Below, in pieces: positions 54,911-63,859 of a stretch of DNA of 64,000 nt; position 1 is the stretch's first letter; every line of letters begins with the position of its first letter. The stretch comes from Acidocella sp. (GTDB taxonomy: Bacteria; Pseudomonadota; Alphaproteobacteria; Acetobacterales; Acetobacteraceae). The position numbers and the translations under genes were made by a program. The notes under the pieces were generated by a model that saw only the letters and a list, made by a program, of their open reading frames with translations, did no database searches and was not told the DNA's origin. The stretch covers positions 21,476 through 85,475 of the forward strand of contig DAIDEE010000065.1 in assembly GCA_027308685.1 (NCBI GenBank), written 5' to 3'.

Positions 54911-55870
54911 ATGCGGATATTGGTGAAATATTTTTGCACTTTATTGATGTTTTGCCTGGGGCTTGCTGCACACAACGCGGCGGCGCGCGGCTTTGTGACG
55001 GTGCCGTTGATGTTCGGACTGAGTTTGCCCTATTACGCCTCCTCGGTCGCTCAGAGTCCGAATATTCTGATCGTGGTGCATGGTTATGACCATGACGCGA
55101 ACCGGACATTCGACGCTGCGACGCGGGCAGCGGCGGAAGCCGGGCTTGCACTCGACACTCTGATTGTAGCGCCTGTATTCGAAATGCCGTTGGCGGAGGC
55201 ACGCAAATGCGGTTTCAAGGGCGTACCGAAAGCAGTGCGCGGCGATGCGGTGTGGCGCTGCGGCACCTGGGCCAGCGGGGGTAAGGCCGCGAATGGCAAT
55301 GTGACGTCTTTCCAGATGATGGACCGACTGATCGCCATGCTGGTGAATGAGGATCGGGCAGCGCGGATTGTGACCGTGGCGGGATTTTCGGCGGGTGGGC
55401 AATTTGTGCAGCGCTATGCTGGTTTCGCGAACTCGCCTACGGGGGTATCGATGCGCTATGTGGTCAGCGATCCTTCAAGCTTTGTGTATTTCGATAAATT
55501 CCGGCCAGAGCCCGGAACGGCGTCTTGCCCGCGTTTTAATAACTGGAAGTTCGGGCTGGATAAATTGCCGGCGAATTTGGGCCGGGACGGCGCGGCGGCA
55601 CGGCAAGCTTATGCAGCGGCGGATATAACGTATCTCGAGGGCGCGCTGGATAACAGTAATGGCCCTGGCAGGGCTGAGACGTTGTTGGCCCATGATTGTG
55701 CTTCGCAATTACAGGGGCCTTTCAGGCTGCAGCGCGGCCAAGCCTATGCAGAGTATGATGCAAAATATCTGGCTCATGGCAAGCATAAATTAGTGATCGT
55801 ACCGGGATGCGCTCATACCGTGTCCTGTGTGTTCTCAAGTCCTGCTGCGCGGGCGGCTTTGTTTCCGTGA
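54911..55870 (+). CDS. Secreted alpha/beta-hydrolase-like protein
   Basis: A 319-residue protein. Residues 1-25 are a signal peptide (YFCTLLMFCLGLAAHNAAA). ILIVVHGYDHDANRTFD is the oxyanion-hole strand, VTVAGFSAGGQFVQRYAG holds the nucleophile elbow GFSAG, and a C-terminal histidine lies in PGCAHTVSC. Paired cysteines (RKCGF, WRCGTW, TASCPRF, LAHDCAS) suggest disulphides in the periplasm. Substrate unknown. It stands alone, with no gene close behind on the same strand. Confidence 0.78.
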   Translation: MRILVKYFCTLLMFCLGLAAHNAAARGFVTVPLMFGLSLPYYASSVAQSPNILIVVHGYDHDANRTFDAATRAAAEAGLALDTLIVAPVFEMPLAEARKCGFKGVPKAVRGDAVWRCGTWASGGKAANGNVTSFQMMDRLIAMLVNEDRAARIVTVAGFSAGGQFVQRYAGFANSPTGVSMRYVVSDPSSFVYFDKFRPEPGTASCPRFNNWKFGLDKLPANLGRDGAAARQAYAAADITYLEGALDNSNGPGRAETLLAHDCASQLQGPFRLQRGQAYAEYDAKYLAHGKHKLVIVPGCAHTVSCVFSSPAARAALFP

Positions 55871-56118
55871 GAAGCCGGCGACAGGATATTCGGATGCAGT
55901 ATCTCGCTGAAGGTGAGTGTGGGGCACAGGCAGCCGATTCCAGTTCTGACGACGGCGACAACGCCGCAACTTTTAAGGTAGCGGACGTGGTGATTGGCAC
56001 TTCAGAGGCTGGTTTTATGGCTCATGCCTTACGGGACCAAGCCGCTAAGTTTCATTGGCTAGGCGTTCATGCTTAACTGTTGATCTTACCAAATGGTAAT
56101 AAGGACAGCTGTCCTGGG

Positions 56119-56307
56119 GACTATGGTACCCACTCTCTGCGTTAGACCAAGGCATCGATTATTCACAAACAAAGGGGTAATTTGCGGGCCGTGCAGATTT
56201 CTTTAGGCCACACCAAACTTGAAAATGCTGTTTAATATCTGGGCGTTGATGTCGAGGATGCGCTCCCACTCGCATAACGCATAGAGATTTTAGACGCCTT
56301 GATCTAA
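56119..56307 (+). pseudogene. Relic of a tyrosine recombinase (integrase) C-terminus
   Basis: One frame reads DYGTHSLR, stop, TKASIIHKQRGNLRAVQISLGH, TKLENAV, stop, YLGVDVEDALPLA, stop, RIEI, ending at TAA 56305. This is the C-terminal catalytic part of a phage-type integrase: HSLR is the HxxR box, SLGHT the second conserved histidine region, and the Tyr in YLGV the nucleophile. Three in-frame stops (56143, 56233, 56275) show it is dead. Nothing of the N-terminal part was found upstream. Confidence 0.7.
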
Positions 56308-56405
56308 GCCTCGACGAGCAGTCCATTGTCTTTGCGGTTTGTGCCGGCGCTGATATCTTTGCCCTGAAAATTTGATGATTTGGTTAGTTTAGGCGATAAT
56401 GCTGA

Positions 56406-57143
56406 ATGTCCTATTGCTCGCCGCAATTTCTGCTGCCACCTAATAGCGCCGTTTTCCTGGATATTGATGGCACGTTACTCAATCTGGCTGCAACGCCCAA
56501 TTCGGTAATTGTTCCGCCCCACCTGCCTGAATTGCTAAGACGGCTCAGCATACGACTAGGCGGCGCATTGGCCCTGATTTCAGGCCGCTCCCTGACCGAT
56601 ATCGACGCCATGTTTGGTCTTGGCCTGGCCGTAGCGGCCGAGCATGGGGCGATTTTGCGTGATGCGGCCGGGCGGGCACTATGGACCACGCCGGTCGATC
56701 CGGCTCTCGCCAGCCTGATCGGGCCGCTGCGCGCGGCTGTAGCGGCCCGGCCCGGCACTCTGCTGGAGGAGAAACGCCTGGGATTGGCCCTACATTGGCG
56801 CGGTGCGCCCCATTTTTCCGCGAGTCTTACGGCCTCGGCAATCGCGCTCGCCGCCCCGCATCCGGGTCTGCTACTGCAACCCGCGCATGAGGCGCTGGAA
56901 ATCCGCGTACGCGGCCCCGGTAAAGCTGTTGCGCTGGATATGTTCATGCGCGAGCCCCCCTTCGTCGGGCGCCTCCCGGTGTTTGTTGGCGACGACCTCA
57001 CAGACGAACCCGCCATCGCCCGTGCCGGGGAACTGGGCGGGTGCGGTCTGCATGTCGGGCGCGATTTTACCGGTGGCCCCGCCGCCGTCATTGCCTGGCT
57101 CGAGGCCGGGTTCACAGAAATAGGAAATAACGGCCATGCTTGA
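56406..57143 (+). CDS. otsB: Trehalose-6-phosphate phosphatase
   Basis: A 245-residue HAD-family phosphatase. VFLDIDGTLLNLA carries the DxD nucleophile motif, ALISGRSLTDID the second motif, AAEHGAILRD a trehalose-phosphatase hallmark, and PVFVGDDLTDEPA the final acidic motif. It removes phosphate from trehalose-6-phosphate made by OtsA, encoded two genes later. It overlaps the GH15 gene by 8 nt. The ATG has no strong ribosome-binding site. Confidence 0.93.
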   Translation: MSYCSPQFLLPPNSAVFLDIDGTLLNLAATPNSVIVPPHLPELLRRLSIRLGGALALISGRSLTDIDAMFGLGLAVAAEHGAILRDAAGRALWTTPVDPALASLIGPLRAAVAARPGTLLEEKRLGLALHWRGAPHFSASLTASAIALAAPHPGLLLQPAHEALEIRVRGPGKAVALDMFMREPPFVGRLPVFVGDDLTDEPAIARAGELGGCGLHVGRDFTGGPAAVIAWLEAGFTEIGNNGHA

Positions 57144-58935
57144 TCTCAACCTTGCCGTCATCGGCAATGGCAGCATCGCCTCGCTGATCAGCCAGGACGG
57201 AACCCATCAGTGGTGCTGCTGGCCACGCTTGGATGGCGACCCGATTTTTCACGGCCTGCTTAGCACCGACAACGCCGCCGGACGCTTTGCCATCACTCTC
57301 GATCATCAGGTTAGCGCCACTCAGCGTTACCTGCCCAACACGGCGATTGTTGAGACGATCCTAAACGACGCGGGTGGCAATGCCCTGCGCATCATCGATT
57401 TCTGTCCCCGCTTCCGCCAATACGGGCGCATCTTCCACCCGCCGATGCTGATCCGCCGGATCGAACCGCTCGCTGGCATGCCGCGTGTCAAGGTTTCGCT
57501 GCATCCTGGCTTTGGCTATGGTGCCCAACACCCAACGGCTGCCATGGGCAGCAATCACTTGCGCTACTCTGGACCGCATTTCGCACTGCGCGTCACGACT
57601 GATCTGCCACTCGTCCATATTGTGCATGAGCATAGCTTTACGCTCACGCGCCCCGGCACACTGGTGCTCAGCGCCGACGAGCCACTTGAGCAGGCACCCG
57701 ACACATTATTCAACCATTTTTATAACGAAACATTATCTTATTGGCATAGTTGGGTCAACGAGCTGAATATCCCGTTCGACTGGCAGGAAGCTGTTATCCG
57801 CAGTGCCATCACGCTGAAACTCTGCTCCCATGACGACACAGGCGGCATTGTCGCTGCTCTCACCACATCTATCCCCGAAGCACCTGGTTCCGGGCGGAAC
57901 TGGGATTATCGTTTTTGCTGGCTGCGCGACAGTTTTTTTACGATCGGTGCGCTCAATAGGCTTTCTGCTACCCGCACCATGGTCACGTATCTAGGCTTCG
58001 TTCTGGATATCGTAAATGGCCAGGAAGCCATCGAACTTCCGCCTCTTTTCCCGGTAGCGCCCGGCATGGATATGGAAGAGCGGATCGCGCCGGATTTGCC
58101 AGGTTTTGGTGGCGACGGCCCGGTGCGGGTTGGTAATGCCGCTGCGACACAACGCCAGAACGATGCCTACGGCGCCATCATCCTTAGCCTGGCTCAACTG
58201 TTTGTGGACCTGCGCTTAACCATGCGTGGCGACGCCGCACTATACGAACGTCTCTGCCCGCTGGGGGAAACCGCCGCCCGGGTGGCGCTGGAACCCGATG
58301 CCGGGATTTGGGAATTTCGTGGTCGCGCCCGCGTTCATAGCTTTTCTGCGGCCATGTGTTGGGCTGCATTATCGCGTCTCGCGTTGATTGCCAGCACCAT
58401 TGGGCGCGAGGCTGAAGCTGCCGCATGGTCCGCCCGCGCCGCCAAGCTGCGCACCGAGATTATGGCGCGTATTGTTACCAAAGATGGCTGGCTGTCAGCT
58501 GTGCTGGATCAGGCGGTGCGCGACGCCTCAGTGCTGATTTTGCCAGAAATTGGCTTCATCTCTGCAGATTCACCAGAATTTCTTGCTACCCTTGACATGA
58601 TCGAGACCCGGCTCATACATGGCGGCTTTGTGATGCGTTACGAAGATGCCGATGATTTTGGCAAACCGGAAACCGCCTTTATGCTTTGCAGCTTCTGGTA
58701 CGTTAACGCACTGGCACTCGCCGGGCGGCGTGATGAGGCGCTGACATTATTCGAGCGCGTCCTTGCTGCACGCAACCATGTTGGGCTGATGTCTGAGGAT
58801 TTGGCCATGCCTGAAAAAGGCGAACACCCCAGGCTATGGGGAAATTTTCCACAGACCTATTCTCAGGTGGGGTTAATTCTGTGCGCGATGCGCCTGTCGC
58901 GCACATGGGAGGCTGGCCTTTGGCGCGCCTCGTAA
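57136..58935 (+). CDS. Glycoside hydrolase family 15 (glucoamylase/trehalase-like) protein
   Basis: A 599-residue cytoplasmic protein without a signal peptide. AVIGNGSIASLISQDG and WCCWPRLDGDPIF are the typical beginning of bacterial GH15 proteins; GSGRNWDYRFCWLRDS and WGNFPQTYSQVGLI are core conserved segments. Many relatives encoded with otsA/otsB hydrolyse trehalose, so trehalose turnover is likely here; oligosaccharide hydrolysis is an alternative. It overlaps otsB by 8 nt and otsA by 16 nt, so all three are coupled. Confidence 0.9.
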   Translation: MLDLNLAVIGNGSIASLISQDGTHQWCCWPRLDGDPIFHGLLSTDNAAGRFAITLDHQVSATQRYLPNTAIVETILNDAGGNALRIIDFCPRFRQYGRIFHPPMLIRRIEPLAGMPRVKVSLHPGFGYGAQHPTAAMGSNHLRYSGPHFALRVTTDLPLVHIVHEHSFTLTRPGTLVLSADEPLEQAPDTLFNHFYNETLSYWHSWVNELNIPFDWQEAVIRSAITLKLCSHDDTGGIVAALTTSIPEAPGSGRNWDYRFCWLRDSFFTIGALNRLSATRTMVTYLGFVLDIVNGQEAIELPPLFPVAPGMDMEERIAPDLPGFGGDGPVRVGNAAATQRQNDAYGAIILSLAQLFVDLRLTMRGDAALYERLCPLGETAARVALEPDAGIWEFRGRARVHSFSAAMCWAALSRLALIASTIGREAEAAAWSARAAKLRTEIMARIVTKDGWLSAVLDQAVRDASVLILPEIGFISADSPEFLATLDMIETRLIHGGFVMRYEDADDFGKPETAFMLCSFWYVNALALAGRRDEALTLFERVLAARNHVGLMSEDLAMPEKGEHPRLWGNFPQTYSQVGLILCAMRLSRTWEAGLWRAS

Positions 58936-60287
58936 TTGTCTCGAACCGCGTACCCGACCAAGCTGAGCTTGCCGGTGCTCGCGCCGGCGGGCTGTTAGTG
59001 GGTCTGGCTGACGCGCTGGTACCGGGCACGCTATGGTTTGGCTGGTCAGGCCGCCGTGCCGAGCAGACGTCCACCACAACTCGCGGCATGGAGGTCAACG
59101 GAATCACCTATGCCACCATCAATCTCGGCGAAGGGGACTATCAGTCATTTTACCTCGGTTTTTCGAATGGCACACTTTGGCCGCTGTTCCATATGATGCC
59201 AAGTCTCACTGTCTTCGACCGCGAGCAATACACGGTATATCGTAAAGTCAACAAAGCCTTCGCAGCCGCTTTACTGCCGCTGCTAAAGCCTGGTGACTTG
59301 ATCTGGATACACGACTATCAACTCCTCGGCGTTGCGGCGGAATTGCGGGTGCTCGGCGTTACCAACCGGATTGGCTTTTTTCTGCATATTCCTTTTCCAG
59401 CACCGGCCTTACTTGAAATTCTTCCGCCATCCGACGAAATCTTGAAGGCGATGCTGGCGAATGATGTGATCGGTTTCCATACCGAGCGTGACCGGGCGCA
59501 TTTCCTGGGTGCTGTCGAAGCGGTTCTGGGTATTGGCGCCACGGCACATGGTGTTCTTACCCTTGACGGACATGTCACCAAGGTCGTCGTCACACCGATC
59601 GGCATCGATGCTGACGCATTCACCGCCCAGGCCATCCGCGCGTCACGCCGCGTTGCGACAAAGCGCATGGTCGAAAGTTTGGCTGGCCGGGCTCTGATGG
59701 TCGGTGTCGACCGGTTGGATTATACCAAAGGGCTGCCAGCGCGTCTCGACGCCTATGGCCGCTTCCTCTCTACTTACCCGGAACATCGTCGTCAGATCAG
59801 CTTTCTGCAGGTGGCAGCCCCCTCTCGTGAAGAGGTGGACCGCTATCGTGCTCTACGCGAGGAACTGAACTACAAGACTGGTGCGATTAACGGTGCCTAC
59901 TCAGACTTTGATTGGGTCCCGCTGCGCTACATGAACCGCACGGTGAGCCGTTCGTTAATTGCCGGATTCTATCGTACCGCCCGAATTGGCCTCGTCACTC
60001 CACTGCGAGATGGTATGAATTTGGTGGCTAAGGAATATGTTGCGGCACAAAATGCCGCGGATCCGGGTGTACTAATACTCTCCCGGTTTGCAGGTGCCGC
60101 CGCCGGTTTACAGGAAGCGTTAAAAGTCAATCCGATCGATATCGATTCCGTGGCAGAAGCGATCAACAGGGCTTTAATAATGCCCCTTGACGAGCGTCAA
60201 GCCCGTCATGTCGCCTTGTTGGAACGCGTCCGCGCTGCATCCGCCAGCGTCTTCTGCCAAACTTTCACCGCCGCTCTCACAACGTAA
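58920..60287 (+). CDS. otsA: Trehalose-6-phosphate synthase
   Basis: About 455 residues of GT20. It transfers glucose from UDP-glucose to glucose-6-phosphate. ARLVIVSNRVP at the start, AGGLLVGLADAL, IWIHDYQLLGVAAELR, GFFLHIPFPAPALLEILP, GVDRLDYTKGLPARLDAY and TPLRDGMNLVAKEYVAAQ are all standard. TTG 58920, 7 nt after GGGAGG (58907-58912), begins exactly at the homologous sequence; the in-frame ATGs at 58836 and 58905 lie inside the GH15 gene and are less likely. Confidence 0.93.
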   Translation: MARLVIVSNRVPDQAELAGARAGGLLVGLADALVPGTLWFGWSGRRAEQTSTTTRGMEVNGITYATINLGEGDYQSFYLGFSNGTLWPLFHMMPSLTVFDREQYTVYRKVNKAFAAALLPLLKPGDLIWIHDYQLLGVAAELRVLGVTNRIGFFLHIPFPAPALLEILPPSDEILKAMLANDVIGFHTERDRAHFLGAVEAVLGIGATAHGVLTLDGHVTKVVVTPIGIDADAFTAQAIRASRRVATKRMVESLAGRALMVGVDRLDYTKGLPARLDAYGRFLSTYPEHRRQISFLQVAAPSREEVDRYRALREELNYKTGAINGAYSDFDWVPLRYMNRTVSRSLIAGFYRTARIGLVTPLRDGMNLVAKEYVAAQNAADPGVLILSRFAGAAAGLQEALKVNPIDIDSVAEAINRALIMPLDERQARHVALLERVRAASASVFCQTFTAALTT

Positions 60288-60571
60288 GTGGGCGCCTCAG
60301 AAAGTGATGGAGCAGACTCACACTCGCGCCCTAGCTGAACAGGGTGCATGGAACATAGACTTTCTTGGTGGAAATGCTGACGAAATTCTTTACTCCAATG
60401 GCCACAACCTGCCACAAGACCACCACCCAATTCAAATCTCGTTTTAGTAACGATCAATCGAGAATACGCCCCACCCAACCTGTCAAAACTCATGGAAGGC
60501 CAGCCGAGGGCGGTATCGGTGCAGGCATATTCTTACGGTTTGCGCTGCCGGACTGGGGCTTTGAAATACAT

Positions 60572-62092
60572 TTAACGGGCGATGTCACGCTTACGAAACC
60601 ATCGCAGCATTGTGCGCGATACTGGCAGAATGAAGGCTATCGCTGAGATAGCAAGCAGAGTTCCGCTCATGGGTTGCAAAAATGGTGATGTCCAGTCGCC
60701 ATGATGCACAATGACGCTACGCATGAAATTGCTTTCCCCGATTGGACCCAAGATAGCGCCCAGCACCATTGGCGCAATCGGAAAATTGTATTTCTCAAAT
60801 AAATAACCAACGATCCCGAAGATCAAAATCATCCAAACATCAGATAGTGAAGTCCGATCGGCGTATGCGCCAATCAAACAAAATAACACGACGATGGCAT
60901 TGAGCAGATGTTGTGGAACCCGCAATACTTGCACCACCACCCGTATCCAAAAAAAACCGACCAAACACATGCCCACTACGCTGACGAACATCGATGCGAG
61001 GATTGTGTAAACGATGGTCCGGGAAGCCGGATCGGCCAGTAGCATCGGCCCCGGTTGCACCCCGTGCAGCAGGAATGCTGCAAGAATGACAGCCGTTGCG
61101 GCACTGCCTGGAATACCCAGCGTCAGCATCGGGATCAAATGGCCGGCGACAGATGCAGTCGAGCCGATCTGCGGTGCTACGATGCCGCTGGGATGCCCGC
61201 TACCGAGTGCGCGACGGTCACGGCCATATTGTTTTTCAGTACCGTAACAAATGAACGACGTTATGGTGGCGCCTGCCCCTGGCACAACACCCAGGAATGT
61301 GCCGATGATGCTGCTCCGAAGGATAGTAGCCCTGATATTCCAGACCTCCCGCCATCGCGGAAAATCGGTCTGAATATTTGAAGATTGGTCTTTGGAAACT
61401 TTTTTAATGGCAAGCCCTTGTCCGAGCCGCTTAAAAACCTCGCCCAGCCCATACATGCCGACCAGAACCGCCACGAGCTGTACCCCATCACCGAGTATAG
61501 GGACACCAAAGGTAAAGCGGTTAACCCCGAAGATACCATCCACGCCAATACATGCCACCAGCAAGCCCAGACACATACTCATCACTGCCTTGGCCGGCGC
61601 ATTCCCCGCCAACGTTACAACCGTGGTGAGACCAAGTACGATAGCAGCAAAATAATCTTCCGAATTGAAACGCAGCGCAATATCAGTCAATGGTTTGGTC
61701 AGTGCCACCATCGTCGTAGATGACACCAACCCCCCGATCAGCGCCGCGACAAGCGCCCATCCAAGCGGCTTGGCTACGCCTTCCCGCTGGCCCATTTTAT
61801 AGCCGTCCCACAGCAGAGGAACGTCATTGGGCTCACCCGGAATCCGGTAGAGAATGGTGGTGAAACAACCGCCGTAGGTACCGGAGAAATAAATGGCGGT
61901 AAGTAAAATAATCGCTGGTTCAATTGGCATTTTGTAAGTAAATGGCAGGGCAAGGATCACGCCCATCACAAAGCCGAGCCCCGGCATGATCGATACCAGC
62001 ATACCTACAATAATGCCGACCATCAGCATAAGCAGATTGTACGGTTCAAAAACATGCGCAAAGCCAATCGCAAGGTCATACCAGATGGTCAT
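60572..62092 (-). CDS. tctA: Tripartite tricarboxylate transporter permease TctA
   Basis: About 506 residues, very hydrophobic. GIIVGMLVSIMPGLGFVMGVILALPFTY, FSGTYGGCFTTILYRIPGEPNDVPLLWDG, VPGAGATITSFICYGTEKQYGR and GSGHPSGIVAPQIGSTASVAGHLIPMLTLGIPGS match TctA. It is the large membrane subunit moving an organic anion with Na+ or H+. The ATG at 62092, after GGAG 9 nt upstream, overlaps the end of tctB. Confidence 0.92.
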   Translation of the reverse strand: MTIWYDLAIGFAHVFEPYNLLMLMVGIIVGMLVSIMPGLGFVMGVILALPFTYKMPIEPAIILLTAIYFSGTYGGCFTTILYRIPGEPNDVPLLWDGYKMGQREGVAKPLGWALVAALIGGLVSSTTMVALTKPLTDIALRFNSEDYFAAIVLGLTTVVTLAGNAPAKAVMSMCLGLLVACIGVDGIFGVNRFTFGVPILGDGVQLVAVLVGMYGLGEVFKRLGQGLAIKKVSKDQSSNIQTDFPRWREVWNIRATILRSSIIGTFLGVVPGAGATITSFICYGTEKQYGRDRRALGSGHPSGIVAPQIGSTASVAGHLIPMLTLGIPGSAATAVILAAFLLHGVQPGPMLLADPASRTIVYTILASMFVSVVGMCLVGFFWIRVVVQVLRVPQHLLNAIVVLFCLIGAYADRTSLSDVWMILIFGIVGYLFEKYNFPIAPMVLGAILGPIGESNFMRSVIVHHGDWTSPFLQPMSGTLLAISAIAFILPVSRTMLRWFRKRDIAR

Positions 62093-62093
62093 A

Positions 62094-62639
62094 TCAATGC
62101 ACTCCAATCACCTTGTAGATCGTCAGCGAAATGACCCTGAACCAACCTTCACCCAATGGTAGGGCGACATAAACGATGCGAAGAAATATGAAGGTAAAAA
62201 CACAGGTTAAGCCGAACCCCGTGGCAGGCACCCATACCCAACGTCGCATTCCGCCGATCACCAGTAAGGCCATCGTCAAAAATATGGTCGCCACAAAAAA
62301 ACCGAGATGCGGCAGGACGAGAACATAAAGCCCAACTGTGGCCATCGCGATCCACACCAACTCTGGGTTTGTTTCAGGCGGTGAGAGCGCTTCTTCAATT
62401 TCAATCTCGCCCTCGGTTGCCGCTGCGGGACCTTCGAACAGCGCCCCTATCATACCAATCAACGAAGTCACACCCAGCAGCACACAAACCATCCTCGGCC
62501 AAAGATCAGGACCGGGACTGCCTGGCTGGCTAACAACATCGAAATAGCCAGCCAGGATATAAAAAAACACCGCCAATGCCATTGCGATGACATAGGGAAG
62601 TACACGATTCAAAACTGCAACCGGCATCAGCCGCTCCAT
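62094..62639 (-). CDS. tctB: Tripartite tricarboxylate transporter small permease TctB
   Basis: A 181-residue protein with four predicted membrane segments (VIAMALAVFFYILAGYF, MVCVLLGVTSLIGMIGALF, the IAMATVGLYVLVLPHLGFFVAT region and TGFGLTCVFTFIFLRIVY). The central acidic stretch EGEIEIEEALSPPETNPEL is a cytoplasmic loop. Position between tctC and tctA defines it as TctB. Sequence conservation in this subunit is low. Confidence 0.85.
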   Translation of the reverse strand: MERLMPVAVLNRVLPYVIAMALAVFFYILAGYFDVVSQPGSPGPDLWPRMVCVLLGVTSLIGMIGALFEGPAAATEGEIEIEEALSPPETNPELVWIAMATVGLYVLVLPHLGFFVATIFLTMALLVIGGMRRWVWVPATGFGLTCVFTFIFLRIVYVALPLGEGWFRVISLTIYKVIGVH

Positions 62640-62687
62640 TCATCAACTTAAAGGCAAAGGGCCAACTCGCAAGCTGGCAGCGCTGCG

Positions 62688-63698
62688 TCAGAGAGAGCGC
62701 TTGATGGTATCCTTCGCCTGCGCAAGCCAATTTTGCATGAATCCTGTAGCACCTGCCATATCGATATAACTGTTCGGGTCAGCATATTGCTGCGACAGGT
62801 ATGCCTTAAACGAATCGCTTGCAGCCACATCCTTTAACGTTTGTGCGAGCAGCTTTACCCGTTCCGGTGGCGTATCGGATCGGATCACGACAGCACGGAA
62901 TTGCGGGAGGGTAACATTATAGCCTTCCTGCACTGAGACCGGGACGTTGGCGAAAGCGGGGATTGGTACCGGCTTCGGATAAAAGAACAAAACCGGGCGG
63001 AATTCGCCGGCATCGAAGTAGCTTCGCACGTCTCCAGTTTGCTCATATACAATATCAGCATTACCGCCAAGAATTGAACTGTAGCGTTGCCCTGGTTTCG
63101 CAAACGGTACTGATTGCAGCTTCAGCCCTTTAGACGCCAAATAACGCGTCGTGATATCGTCAGCACTTCCAAAGCCTGTAACGGCTACCGTGAGCGTTCG
63201 TGTCTGCGCGGCGGCCTTAACATCCGCCCAGGTTTTCCAGGGTCCCTTGGCATTCACCCAATAACCGGAAGGCTGCTGAATCATGATTGCGAGCGGGATA
63301 ATCTGATCCATTGTAAAAGGTGGATTTTTCCCCGAAAGGCGGGCGAATGTATCACCGATCAAAACCGCCATGGTGCCGCCATCGGCCGGTGCATTCAACA
63401 ACTCCGTCATACCAACCACACCATCCGCACCGGGAACATTGATTACGGGTACGGAAATTCCAAGTTTTTTTGCCATGATGGTCGAGGCAGTTCTCGCTAA
63501 CAAGTCTGCGCCACCCCCTGCCCCCCAAGGCACGATGAAATTGATCGGATGGTCAGGATAATCGGCATAAGCCAAAGGTGGTAACAGAGCACTTAATGCG
63601 GTTGCAGCCGAACCGGTAATAATACGTCGACGAGTCGCGCTCATCCTGGGGCCAGCAAAACTATGACTTATTGCATCAATTTTTTCGTTTTTGGTCAT
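62688..63698 (-). CDS. tctC: Tripartite tricarboxylate transporter binding protein TctC (Bug family)
   Basis: A 336-residue periplasmic protein. The signal peptide (about 1-45) includes SATRRRIITGSAATALSALL and ends near AYA. YPDHPINFIVPWGAGGGADLLAR is the Bug-family start, INVPGADGVVGMTELLNAPADG and FANVPVSVQEGYNVTLPQFRAVV further matches. GGAGG 8 nt before ATG 63698 fixes the start; an open frame to 63758 lacks support. Bug proteins bind carboxylates or amides; the ligand is unknown. Confidence 0.92.
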   Translation of the reverse strand: MTKNEKIDAISHSFAGPRMSATRRRIITGSAATALSALLPPLAYADYPDHPINFIVPWGAGGGADLLARTASTIMAKKLGISVPVINVPGADGVVGMTELLNAPADGGTMAVLIGDTFARLSGKNPPFTMDQIIPLAIMIQQPSGYWVNAKGPWKTWADVKAAAQTRTLTVAVTGFGSADDITTRYLASKGLKLQSVPFAKPGQRYSSILGGNADIVYEQTGDVRSYFDAGEFRPVLFFYPKPVPIPAFANVPVSVQEGYNVTLPQFRAVVIRSDTPPERVKLLAQTLKDVAASDSFKAYLSQQYADPNSYIDMAGATGFMQNWLAQAKDTIKRSL

Positions 63699-63859
63699 TT
63701 TAGTTTCCTCCATTATCAAATTATTTGACAGTATTTGACTTTTTATTGGGCGAGTCACCGGTAAACTATTTTTTAACTGGAGTTAGCCGCCTTTTTGGAT
63801 ATAAATCAACCGTATTTTTAACCATCCGGCGGGCACCGTGGTCATTTATGTGGCGAGTT

